64,000 bases of DNA from Symbiodinium natans. Lineage: Eukaryota > Sar > Dinophyceae > Suessiales > Symbiodiniaceae. The notes beneath the pieces are model-generated. The model ran no database searches. It saw only the letters and a list, made by a program, of their open reading frames with translations, and had not been told where the DNA came from. The position numbers and the translations under genes were made by a program. Location of the stretch: NCBI GenBank assembly GCA_905221605.1, contig CAJNDS010002563.1, positions 42,501 to 106,500 of the forward strand, written 5' to 3'. The first letter of the stretch is position 1. The number at the start of each line of letters is the position of its first letter. This document shows positions 27,749 through 37,710 of this stretch, piece after piece.

Positions 27749-28648
27749 GGGGTTTCGAGTGTAGGGTTTTGGGGTTTAGGGTTTAGGGTTTAGGGTTTAG
27801 GGTTTAGGGTTTAGGGTTTAGGGAACCCCAAACCCTAAACCCCAAACCAGATGGTCGGGAAAGGCCTTGAATCTTAAACCATGAAGCCGAAGCCCTCTAG
27901 AGAGAAGTGAACGCAAATAATATTATGAGAGCGCACAAGAATATTATTAATAGCGGGCACGTAATCAAGTACTAAATAAGCCCGCGTGAATGAATGAAAC
28001 CAATGCGCTCACAAAGAAGTAAAAGGGCGCAATATTGGTACTTTGAAGAGCCCCCAAGTTAGCAAACTATAAAGGGCTCATCGTGTTCTTTTTTCCTGCG
28101 TTCTTTCTCTCATGTGGTTCACTTTCTTTCAGTCGTTCAGTCACTTCGTATTATTAGTGTGTGTCCAAAATCCCGTAAAATAGTTAAAACACAGGGGCTT
28201 TGGGACGCTCTCTCTTCTCTCTCTCTCTCTCTCTCTTTCTTCATTCTGTTCTCTATTCATGTGAGTAGGTCTTAGTTGATTATTGGATGCACGTAAAAAG
28301 AACTATATGGACAGGAAAGTAGTAAATTCTAGCGACTAACTTTGTGCCCTTGTTCGTTCATTTCACTCACACCCATTAGTAAGAAGTGAGAAATCCTCGT
28401 GAATTAGCTGGAATAGTAAATGTACGAGTTTACGAAGTAAATTAGTTTCATGCGTAGTAATATTAAGAGATATGATTCGTTCAGTCTTTATCTCATTCAT
28501 CACGTTCTCCCCTCATTCGCATGTTCCTCGTATTCTCTTCAAATTACAACCCCGGGGCAAATAGTAATATTATAAGAAGGCCGGGAAAAGAGATGATTAT
28601 AATAATAATAGGAATATCACGTGAAGAGAACGCCTTCCTCTGCTTCAG
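27749..28648. other. Intron-like DNA, no gene supported
   Basis: TTTAGGG array (27,768-27,823), then AT-richer unique DNA with a CT-repeat (about 28,208-28,236). It ends with the pyrimidine-rich CGCCTTCCTCTGCTTCAG acceptor at 28,648. Confidence 0.45.
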
Positions 28649-28744
28649 GATCTCCGGAAGAAAGTCTCCTGGCTCCTATGTGCCCCAAGCCTCGCCTGAG
28701 CATGCGGCCTTTGGGGCGTTTGCACATCAGGAGCGGTGGATGGG
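28649..28744 (+). CDS. Putative exon
   Basis: Strong acceptor, then ISGRKSPGSYVPQASPEHAA and FGAFAHQERWMG. It ends GATGGG|GTTTAGGG, a telomeric GT donor. Product unknown. Confidence 0.5.
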
Positions 28745-28790
28745 GTTTAGGGATTAGGGGTTTAGGGTTTAGGGTTTAGCTTAGGGGTTT

Positions 28791-28863
28791 ACTTGCCCAT
28801 AGTCGGTCTTGTAGGCCCAGTTCACGCAGAGCTTCAACACAAGGCCCTCAACCTCAATCATGC
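28791..28863 (-). CDS. Putative exon, minus strand
   Basis: The minus strand reads SMIEVEGLVLKLCVNWAYKT, then DYGQ, ending CAAG|GTAAAC-like at the border with a telomeric array (GGGCAAG followed by TAAACCCC). The acceptor may be ATGCAG at about 28,864. It faces the + strand exon at 28,649, so two genes may converge here. Confidence 0.4.
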
Positions 28864-28873
28864 TGCATGCGAG

Positions 28874-29699
28874 GGGCTCTCATCTGTGAAACACGATGGC
28901 AAACTATAGGCTAACTAGGACCCAGAGCAGGCCCTTATTCACTGTTTTTAGGGTCTAGGTTCCCTGAAAAGCCGCTTCAAACCACAAACGGCGCCCATTG
29001 ATAATTTCTAAGTTACTTGTTTTGTGGCCTGTGTCTGGGCAGCGACAGGCGTTTTATGTGGGGTTTCATGCGAGCCCCGGGCTCGCCAGAAGGTTCGTAT
29101 AAGGAGTTACAAGGAGGGTTCTCGTGCCCTAAACAGTCAAAAGCGGCTAGGGTGATAGTTGCTCTATGTGTAGCCACACTTCGAACTTCCCATGAGCTGC
29201 CAAGTATTTTCTCAACCCAACGGTCTTCCTAGGTAGGCCCTTGAGATATTTTTTCCCCCTTATTGGTGTTTAAGAGGATCACATGTAGGAACGTTTTCTG
29301 AGGGCTTTGGGCCATCCTAGAATGCCAGATAGAAACTTACAAAATCCTACAACCCAACTCCCTAAACTTAAGCCCTAAACCCTGAAACCGTGTTGCAGAG
29401 TATTTGTTGAGGTGATGGTGCCACAAGCGCCCTGTGACGGCGGGTTCCTGTCCGCTGGCAGCTTCTTTTTCGTTTCGGTTTGAGTGTAGGGTTACTATGA
29501 TAACAATAATTACCCCCAAAACCCTGTTCTACGTATTCAGGCCCCCTGAATTAGGGTTTAGGGTTCAGGGTTCAGGGTGAAGGGTTTCGGGTTAAGGGTT
29601 TAGGGTTTAGGGCTAGGGTTTAGGACCAAGGTCGAACTACTTCGCCACGCTCAGCTACCTCGGTGTGCCACTGCGCCCTTGGGCTGCCTTTTAGGGTCA
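28874..29699. other. No firm gene
   Basis: Mostly unique DNA. Short TTTAGGG/TTCAGGG patches lie at 29,555-29,620. One possible exon at 29,622-29,688 (SNYFATLSYLGVPLRPWAAF, then TAG) has unclear borders. Confidence 0.35.
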
Positions 29700-29838
29700 G
29701 GGTTTAGGGTTTAGGGTTTAGGGTTTAGGGTTTAGGGTTTAGGGTTTAGGGTTTAGGGTTTAGGGTTTAGGGTTTAGGTTTTAGGGTTTAGGGTTTAGGG
29801 TCTAGGGTCTAGGGTCTAGGGTTTAGGGTTTAGGGTCC
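29700..29838. repeat. Interstitial telomeric array with TCTAGGG variants
   Basis: TTTAGGG heptamers, with three adjacent TCTAGGG units near 29,797-29,820. Confidence 0.95.
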
Positions 29839-29989
29839 TACTTGCCCTGCTTGCCCGACTCGCCTACAGGCTTCTCTTAAAGAACGAAAGCCATGCAAGC
29901 TGAGCAGGGTACAGCTCATGAGAGTTTTCCGTTTGGGCACCATGGCGCTGACATTAGCTGACATAGCTGTGAACCTTGAAAGTCCCCAT

Positions 29990-30120
29990 GCTCAACCCCC
30001 ATCCCCATCCTCCTCATGCTTTTATGGGCTTACAACAATGCTTCTATGCAAGAGCGACAAGTGACACTGCCTGAGATTGGGGCGTTTGTGCAAGGCCAGC
30101 AGTCGCAAACTTGCATTTGA
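29990..30120 (+). CDS. Putative exon or pseudo-exon
   Basis: The + strand frame reads LLWAYNNASMQERQVTLPEI, then GAFVQGQQSQTCI and TGA at 30,118. No family is recognised. Its left border is not defined. Confidence 0.3.
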
Positions 30121-30189
30121 GATCCGCCAAGGCGTCTTTTTTTCGCCCGCAGCCTATAGCTTCAAGCAGCTTGAGCTGTAGCTATCTTA

Positions 30190-30320
30190 CTGTTGGTTAG
30201 TAGGTACCCTATATCCCCCTATATATACCCTTTAAGGGATTAGATAAGGTACCCTATCTCCCCCTATATATAAGGGATTCTATAGGGTACCTCATTCCCT
30301 CATTCCCTACGAACCGACAG
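30190..30320. mobile_element. Foldback element, GTAGGGAATG family
   Basis: The ends CTGTTGGTT and AACCGACAG are inverted. The left flank is TA. Internally it repeats GGTACCCTATATCCCCC and ends CATTCCCTCATTCCCTACGA. The right end forms a CAG acceptor for the following open stretch. Confidence 0.75.
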
Positions 30321-30431
30321 CAAGTTATGGGGCCTTCATGGCACCTCATCCCTTGGACGCTTCTGGCGTTCGCCAATGAAGCTATCGCATTCAAGGCGCA
30401 CGGGGGAGAAATCATGAACCTTCAGCCGGAT
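30321..30431 (+). CDS. Putative exon after a foldback element
   Basis: Directly after the element's terminal CAG the frame reads VMGPSWHLIPWTLLAFANEA, then IAFKAHGGEIMNLQPDFMVP. It runs into the left edge of the 2.7-kb duplication. Unknown product. Confidence 0.35.
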
Positions 30432-30639
30432 TTTATGGTGCCACATACACATATGTATATATGGTAACAGGGCCTCCTGTGATCCACTAGGCCTTCGTTC
30501 AAATTTATCATGTTAGCTCGTTTTGAATTTATTTCTAGCATACCAACCCTTCCAGCCGCTCTATATATTTTAGCTCGTTTTGAATATATTCCTAGCATAC
30601 CAACCCTTCCAGACGCTCTATATATTCAAGACATCTTAG

Positions 30640-31615
30640 ATGTTTCAGATGTTCCAGACATTCTCAACTTTTCAGACATTCCAGACGTGTCAAACATTCC
30701 AGACTTTCCAGACATTCCAGAATTTCCAAACTTTCCAGACATTCCAAACGTTTCCGATATTCCGGACGTTTCCAACATTCCAGACATGCCAAGATTTCCA
30801 AACCTTTAAGATATCCTAAACATTTCAAACTTTTCAGATATTTCAGACATTCCACACTTTTCAGACTTTTCAGACTTTTCAGACTTTTCAGACTTTTCAG
30901 ACATTTCAGACTTTTCAGACTTTTCAGACTTTTCAGACTTTTCAGACTTTTCAGACTTTTCAGACTTTTCAGACTTTTCAGACATTCCATGCATTCCAAA
31001 ATTTCTAAACTCTTCAGACATTCCAAGCTTCTCAGACATTCCAAACGTTTTCAAGATTCCATACTTTCCAGGAATCCTAAAAGACTCAAACTTTTCAAAC
31101 ATTCCAGACATTTCAGACTTCTCAGATATTTCAAACATTCCAGACTTTTCAGACTTTTCAGACATTTCAGACTTTTCAGACTTTTCAGACTTTTCAGACT
31201 TTTCAGACTTTTCAGACTTTTCAGACTTTTCAGACTTTTCAGACTTTTCAGACTTTTCAGACTTTTCAGACTTTTCAGACTTTTCAGATATTCCAGAAAT
31301 TCCAAGCTTTTCAAACATTCCAGTCATCCCAGACTTTTCAGACATTTCAGATATTTCAGACATTTCAGACTTTTCAGATGTTTCAGACATTCCAAACATT
31401 TCAGACTTTTCAGATATTTCAGACATTTCCAGACATTTCATTTTTTTGTCAGATATCTGTTTGATTCTGGAATATCTGAAAAGCCTGAAAAGTCTGAAAA
31501 GTCTGAAAAGTCTGAAAAGTCTGAAAAGTCTGAAAAGTCTGAAAAGTCTGAAAAGTCTGAAAAGTCTGAAATGTCTGAAAAGTCTGAAAAGTCTGAAAAA
31601 TCTGAAAAGTCTGGG
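30640..31615. repeat. CAGACTTTT satellite with an inverted tail
   Basis: 9-bp CAGACTTTT/CAGACATTC units run to about 31,440. After a 40-base spacer the reverse complement AAAAGTCTG runs 31,478-31,615, giving a potential hairpin with a stem of over 100 bp. Frames such as EKSEKSE and FRLFRLF are repeat artefacts. Confidence 0.9.
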
Positions 31616-31821
31616 CTGCCTGAAAAGTGTGAAGATTTTGAAACGCCTCGGAAGAGTTTAAATAGTCTGTCAGGTCTGCAATATCAGGAACATTAGCATT
31701 TCAGTTACTTGTATAAGAAGGCCCTGTTACCACATCGTAGTAATGTTTAATAATACTATATATATATCTATATTATATAGAAAAATATTATATATAATAA
31801 TAATAATGATAATAATAATAT

Positions 31822-31854
<33 letters not shown>

Positions 31855-31864
31855 TATTATTATT

Positions 31865-31905
<41 letters not shown>

Positions 31906-32513
31906 ATTATTTTTCATAATAATAATACTAATATATGTATATATAAATATATTATTATAAATATATTATTATAATTATATTATATATTTTTATTGTATTA
32001 TTATTATATATATATCAATATCTTATTTTTTCCTACTACATAATACATACGTATAATGTACTATAAATATATTATTTAATTGCTAGTATTATAATTAATA
32101 ATTTTTTTTAATTATTATTATTATTCTAGATACATATATCTTATTCATACTAATAATACTCATACATGTTATATAAATAATACTGACGATTATTCTTATT
32201 AATTACTTAATTTAATATATATACATCTATTTTTATTCATAAGAATAATAACAATACCAATATGTGTATATATATAAAAATAGATTAGTATGTGTATATT
32301 ATTATTATTATTATCATTATATACATATATTATTATTTATAATAATAATATATATTATATATATAATATAATTTAATAATATATATATATGTATTATATA
32401 TATATATAATATATATAATATAACATGTAAAAATTAGACACAACGTATTTATATAATATATCGAAAAATACATATCATATAAATATTTTGTATAATACAA
32501 TATATATATATAT
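31616..32513. other. AT-rich block (ATT/TA repeats), no gene
   Basis: Almost pure A+T with (TA)n and (ATT)n from about 31,740. Its left half is the part that differs most from the right copy (46,180-46,640). Confidence 0.8.
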
Positions 32514-32664
32514 TGAAACCCTAAACCCTAAACCCTGAACCTTAAACCCTAAACCCTAAACCCTAAACCCTAAACCCTAAACCCTAAACCCTAAACCCTA
32601 AACCCTAAACCCTAAACCCTAAACCCTAAACCCTAAACCCTAAACCCTAAACCCTAAACCCTAT
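32514..32664. repeat. Telomeric array inside AT-rich DNA
   Basis: CCCTAAA heptamers bounded on both sides by AT-rich DNA (TATATTG at the left, TATATAATTAATTAATAG at the right). It is the same in the duplicate at 46,932-47,080. Confidence 0.95.
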
Positions 32665-33086
32665 ATAATTAATTAATAGAATATATATTTTATAATATAT
32701 AAACAACATAAATATGTAATAAATATGTACAGATATAATATTTTAATTTCTGCTCAGGTTCCGACCTCAGATGCAGTGGCCGGCTCGTCAGTTTCGTTGC
32801 CCTAACCCTAAACCCTAAAACAAACACTGACGCATACACACGGGGGGGGTGTGAAGAACGGCACTCTCACCACGAGTGAAAAAAAAATAAACAGCTGCGA
32901 GCTGCTTTGAGGCGGGGCGGTGCCCAAAGCAGAGCGTGTTCCGGCATTGTGCGTCTGGGTCAAACTCATGAAAGCGCACGGCCAGCGATAGTGTCTGAGT
33001 CTTCATGAAAGCGCACGGCCCAAGTTTCCAGGGTTTTGATCTGTTGATTACAGCTTTGGTGCTGAGTCCGGCTGTGTCTCGCCATC

Positions 33087-33191
33087 ATGTCGAGCCCTCC
33101 TAAGCAGTACATTTCCACGATGAAGAACGTCTACACCTATGTGCAGAAGGAGTGGACTGCTAGTGGAAAGCGGATCTTGGGTGAACGTGGA
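33087..33191 (+). CDS. DUF3987-like gene, 5' fragment cut by the assembly gap
   Basis: The ATG at 33,087 opens MSSPPKQYISTMKNVYTYVQ, the same 35 residues as the gene at 47,503, then enters N. Whether a full second gene exists behind the gap cannot be told. Confidence 0.7.
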
Positions 33192-33291
33192 NNNNNNNNN
33201 NNNNNNNNNNNNNNNNNNNNNNNNNNNNNNNNNNNNNNNNNNNNNNNNNNNNNNNNNNNNNNNNNNNNNNNNNNNNNNNNNNNNNNNNNNN
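33192..33291. other. Assembly gap (100 N)
   Basis: Exactly 100 N, a conventional scaffold gap of unknown true size. Sequence on the two sides is unrelated. Confidence 0.99.
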
Positions 33292-33410
33292 GACAACTTA
33301 CTTTACAGGACAGTAAACGTTAAAGTCGGCTTGCACTTGCGGACCTTGCCCTGACACAAAGAGAACCCCAAACCCTGGCTGACAGTCCCTAACCCAAAAC
33401 TCAACGTTTG

Positions 33411-34936
33411 GGTTTGGGGGGTCCAAACCTGGAAACCTGCACGTTTTGGGGGGTCCAAACCTGGAAACCTGCACGTTTCAGGGGGTCCTAACCTGGAAAC
33501 CTGCACGTTTTGGGTGTCCAAACCTGGAAACCTGCACGTTTTGGGGGGTCTAAACCTGGAAACCTGCACGTTTTGGGGGTCCAAACCTGGAAACCTGCAC
33601 GTTTTGGCGGGTCCAAACCTGGAAGCCTGCACGTTTTGGGGTGTCCAAACCTGGAAACCTGCACGTTTTGGGGAACTTGCACGTTTTGGGGGTCCAAACC
33701 TGGAAACCTGCACGTTTTGGGGGGTCCAAACCTGGAAACCTGCACGTTTTGGGGGGTGCAAACCTGGAAACCTGCACGTTTTGGGGGGGTCCAAACCTGG
33801 AAACCTGCACGTTTTGGGGGGTCCAAACCTGGAAACCTACATGTTTTGGGGGGTCCAACTCTGGAAACCTGCACGTTTTGGGGGGTCTAAACCTGGAAAC
33901 CTGCACGTTTTGGGGCCCAAACCTGGAAACCTGCACGTTTTGAGTGTCCAAACCTGGAAACCTGCACGTTTTGGTGGTCCAAACCTGGAAACCTGCACGT
34001 TTTGGGGGTCCAAACCTGGAAACCTGCACGTTTTGGGGGGCCCAAACCTGGAAACCTGCACGTTTTGGGGGTCCAAACCTGGAAACCTGCACGTTTTGGG
34101 GGTCCAAACCTGGAAACCTGCACGTTTTGGGGGTCCAAACCTGGAAACCTGCGCGTTTTGGGGGTCCAAACCTGGAAACCTGCACGTTTTGGGGGTCCAA
34201 ACCTGGAAACCTGCACGTTTTGGGGTTTTGGGGGTCCAAACCTGGAAACCTGCACATTTTTGGGGTCCAAACCTGGAAACTTGCACGTTTTGGGGGTCCA
34301 AACCTGAACCTGCACGTTTTGGGGGTCCGAACCTGGAAACCTGCACGTTTTGGTGGCCCAAGCCTGGAAACCTGCACGTTTTGGGGGTCCAAACCTGGAA
34401 ACCTGCACGTTTTGGGGGTCCAAACCTGGAAACCTGCACGTTTTTGGGGTCCAAACCTGGAAACCTGCACGTTTTTGGGGTCCAAACCTGGAAACCTGCA
34501 CGTTTGGGGGTCCAAACCGGGAAACCTGCACGTTTTGGGGGGTCCAAACCTGGAAACCTGTACGTTTTGGGGGTCCAAACCTGGAAACCTGCACGTTTTG
34601 GGGGTCCAAACCTGGAAACCTGCACGTTTTGGTTGCCCAAGCCTGGAAACCTGCACGTTTTGGGGGTCCAAACCTGGAAACCTGCACGTTTTGCGTTTTT
34701 GGGGTCCAAACCTGGAAACCTGCACGTTTTTGGGGGGTCCAAACCTGGAAACCTGCACGTTTTGGGGGTTCCAAACCTGGAAACTTGCACGTTTTGGGAG
34801 GTCCAAACCTGGAAACCTGCACGTTTTGGGGGTCCAAACCTGGAAACCTGCACGTTTTGGGGGTCCAAACCTGGAAACCTGCACGTTTTGGGGGTCCAAA
34901 CCTGGAAACCTGCACGTTTGGGGAGTCCAAACCTTG
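33411..34936. repeat. 28-bp GTCCAAACCTGGAAACCTGC minisatellite
   Basis: About 50 units of roughly 28 bp, differing mainly in the G-run before GTCC. A 28-bp unit read in one frame gives a 28-residue peptide cycle made of all three frames in turn (KPGNLHVLG, TWKPARFGG, NLETCTFWG), which explains the very long frames on both strands. No codon constraint is visible. Confidence 0.95.
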
Positions 34937-35069
34937 ACGTTTGGCGAGCCCCCGCCTTGAAAGGTGATTTAAGGTCTGGGTGGTTTTTGGGGTGGGATCG
35001 ACAGCAGGCCGCGCGTATGTTGGTGCCTTTTTTCTTTTCGGCACCAACATACAACTCAAGCGACACCAT

Positions 35070-35515
35070 AAACCCTAAACCCTAAACCTAAACCCTAAAC
35101 CCTAAACCCTAACCCTAAACCCTAAACCCTAAATCCCTAACCCTAAACCCTACACCCTAAACCCTAAACCCCTAAACCCTAAACCCTAAACCCTAACCTA
35201 AAACCCTAAACCCTAACCCTAACCCTAACACCCTAAACCCTAAACCCTAACCTAAAACCCAAACCCTAAAACCCTAAAACCCTAAACCCTAAACCCTAAA
35301 CCCTAAACCCTAAACCCTAAACCATAAACCCTAAAACCCTAACCTAAACCCTAAACCCTAAACCCTAAACCCTAAACCCTAAACCCTAAACCCTAAACCC
35401 TAAACCCTAAACCTAACCCTAAACCCTAAACCCTAAACCCTAAACCCTAAACCCTAAACCCTAAACCCTAAACCCTAAACCCTAAACCCTAAACCCTAAA
35501 CCCTAAACCCTAAAC
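35070..35515. repeat. Telomeric array (about 445 bp), irregular then regular
   Basis: CCCTAAA with many CCCTAA, CCTAAAA and CCCTAACA length variants in the left half and clean heptamers on the right. Confidence 0.95.
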
Positions 35516-35640
35516 CCGCCCACCACCCCTCTCACTCTAGAGGTGAGTGGGCGCCGTCGAGCGCTCAGCGAGACCACGCAGGCCCGATCTAGGCTGATCG
35601 GGCCTGCAGGCACACCCCTGAAGGGGTCGCCAAGCTTGGT
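35516..35640. other. Cluster of inverted repeats at the cassette start
   Basis: GCAGGCCCGATC and GATCGGGCCTGC form a perfect 12-bp stem with a 6-base loop. ACCCCTGAAGGGGT, CCAAGCTTGG and CTCAC-GTGAG with CGCCCA-TGGGCG are further stems. The block is conserved in the second cassette (37,711-37,835), which suggests a structured RNA or element terminus. Confidence 0.6.
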
Positions 35641-37557
35641 CGCCAAGCACAGTCCCTAGTATATTCTATTACCCTAAAACCGAGCCTTTGCTCGCGGCAG
35701 GTGTTTTGCTAACCTGGCCTGGGGCCCCCCTGGAGGCCTCCGGGGCCCCTCTGGGGGCGGTGCCGACTGCGGCCTTGTTCGCTGGACCAGAGGGCCTTTT
35801 TCGGGCTCAGCCTGGGCCACTGCTCAAAAATTGCGTTTTGTGTCTCTTCCGCATTTTTTGTCCTCGAGGTCCCAAGGAGGCCCTGGGAGGCCCCTGGGAG
35901 GCCCCTGGGAGGCCCCTGGGAGGCCCCTGGGAGGCCCCTGGGAGGCCCCTGGGAGGCCCCTGGGAGGCCCCTGAAAGGCCCCTGGGAGGTGGGGCCCCTG
36001 GAAGGCCCCTGAGAGGCTCCTGGGAGGCCCCTGGGAGGCCCCTGGGAGGCCCCTGGGAGTGTGGGAGGCGCCTGGGAGGCTCCTGAGCAGCCCCTGGCGC
36101 CTGGCGCCTAGGAGGGCCCTGGGAGGCCCCTGCCGCTGGGAGGCCCCTTGGAGGCCCCTTGGGAGGCCCCTGGAGGCGCCTGAAATGCTCTAAGAGGCCC
36201 CTAGGAGGCTCTAAGCCTGAGAAGGTTTTGAAAGGCCCTGGAACTCGCAAACGTCTAAACACACACCGGCATGGAGAATAGAAACAATGAGAAGGCCCTC
36301 CGGCCGAAGACGTCCCCCAGCGCAAAACCTGAATTTTCTCGCGGCAGGTGTTTCTTTCTGGATTGGGCCTGTCCTGGAGGCCTCCTTGGACCCTCTGGAG
36401 GGCCTCCCGACAGCGGCCGGCCCCTGAAAGGCTTTTAGGAGGCCCTGGAAGGGTTCTGGGAGGTTGAAAGCCCTCAAGGCTCTCCGAAGTTTTGGAGCCA
36501 GGTTCTGGGAGGCCCCTGCGCAAAACCTGAATTTTTCTTCTAGACGCACCCCGGCATAGAGAATAGAAACAATGAGAAGGCCCTCCGGCCGAAGACGTCC
36601 CCCAGCGCAAGACCTGAATTTTTCTATCGCAAACTTCTAGACACACACACACCGGCATAGGATTAGAAACGATGAGAAGGCCCTCCGGCCGAAGACGTCC
36701 CCCTGCGCAAAACCTGATTTTCTCCTGCAAATTTCTAAAGAATACAAACAATGAGAGGCCCTCCGGCCGAAGACGTCCCCCAGCGCAAAACCTGAATTTT
36801 TCTATCGCAAATTTCTAGAGACACGCCGGCATAGAGAATAGAAACAATGAGAAGGCCATCCGGCCGAAGACGTCCCCCAGCGCAAAACCTGTTTTTTTGC
36901 TACAAGTTTTTTGACGTGACTTTCACAAGGCACCCTTCTAGCAACAGGTCTTTCGCCAAGCAGCCTTGACATTCCGGCATAGCCTTCCGGCCGAAGACGT
37001 CCCCCAGCGCAAAACCTGAGTTTTTCTCTCGCAAACTTCTAGACACACACCGGCATAGAGAATAGACACAATGAGAAGGCCCTTTGGCCGAAGACGTCCC
37101 CCTGCGCAAAACCTGAATTTTCTCTCGCAAGCTTTTAGACATACCTTTCACAAGGCATCTTCCTAGCAGCAAGTCTTTCGCCATGCAGCCTTGACACTCC
37201 AGCATAGGGAACAGAAACAATGAGAAGGCCCTCCGGCCGAAGACGTCCCCCTGCGCAAAACCTGAATTTTCTCCCGCAAGCTTCAGGCATGACTTCCATA
37301 AGGCTCCTTTCTAGCAACAGGAGGTTCTATTTCCAAGGCAGCTTCTTAAATGTTACCATGCAGCAAGGCATCTTTATAGCAAATTGACATCAAGACACAT
37401 ATTGGATGCTGGACCGAAGTACAACATTGAGTGCAGAAGTGTTTGAATGTGGGCTGGCTTTAATTCGGCTGGCTCTGGTTTGTTTCGCTGCAAGTAGTGT
37501 TTGGGTGGCCTTTGGGGTGGGCATGTCTACACACAATTGCGTACAGCTGACCCGTGC
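35516..37557. repeat. 2-kb cassette, copy 1, bounded by telomeric arrays
   Basis: It is repeated at 37,711-39,865. The order is a hairpin cluster, a GAGGCCCCTGG satellite (about 35,875-36,180), then about nine dispersed units of CGGCCGAAGACGTCCCC with CAGCGCAAAACCTGAATTTT. It closes with unique DNA ending CTGACCCGTGCTACA. No gene is supported; the long minus frames here read the same repeat in two frames. Confidence 0.9.
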
Positions 37558-37710
37558 TACACCCTAAACCCTAAACCCTAAACCCTAAACCCTAAACCCT
37601 AAACCCTAAACCCTAAACCCAAACCCCTAAACCCAAAACCCTAAACCCTAAACCCTAAACCCTAAACCCTAAACCCTAAACCCTAAACCCTAAACCCTAA
37701 ACCCTAAACC
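37558..37710. repeat. Telomeric array between the two cassettes
   Basis: CCCTAAA heptamers with one CCCAAACCCCTAAACCC irregularity. Confidence 0.95.

Larger units (their letters stand above)
30463..33191. repeat. 2.7-kb segmental duplication, left copy
   Basis: It matches 44,941-47,607 almost base for base, beginning GGTAACAGGGCCTCCTGTGA. Divergence is concentrated in satellite copy number and in the AT-rich block (31,740-32,220). It includes the same telomeric array and the first 35 codons of the DUF3987-like gene, then stops at an N gap. Confidence 0.95.

Noticed and set aside
30806-31696. EKSEKSE / FRLFRLF proteins (also 45,284-46,138)
   Set aside because: Translations of a 9-bp satellite and its inverted copy; unit number varies between duplicates with no other constraint.
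33514-35085. 523-codon + frame and 390-449-codon minus frames
   Set aside because: Frames of a 28-bp minisatellite that cycles through three reading phases.
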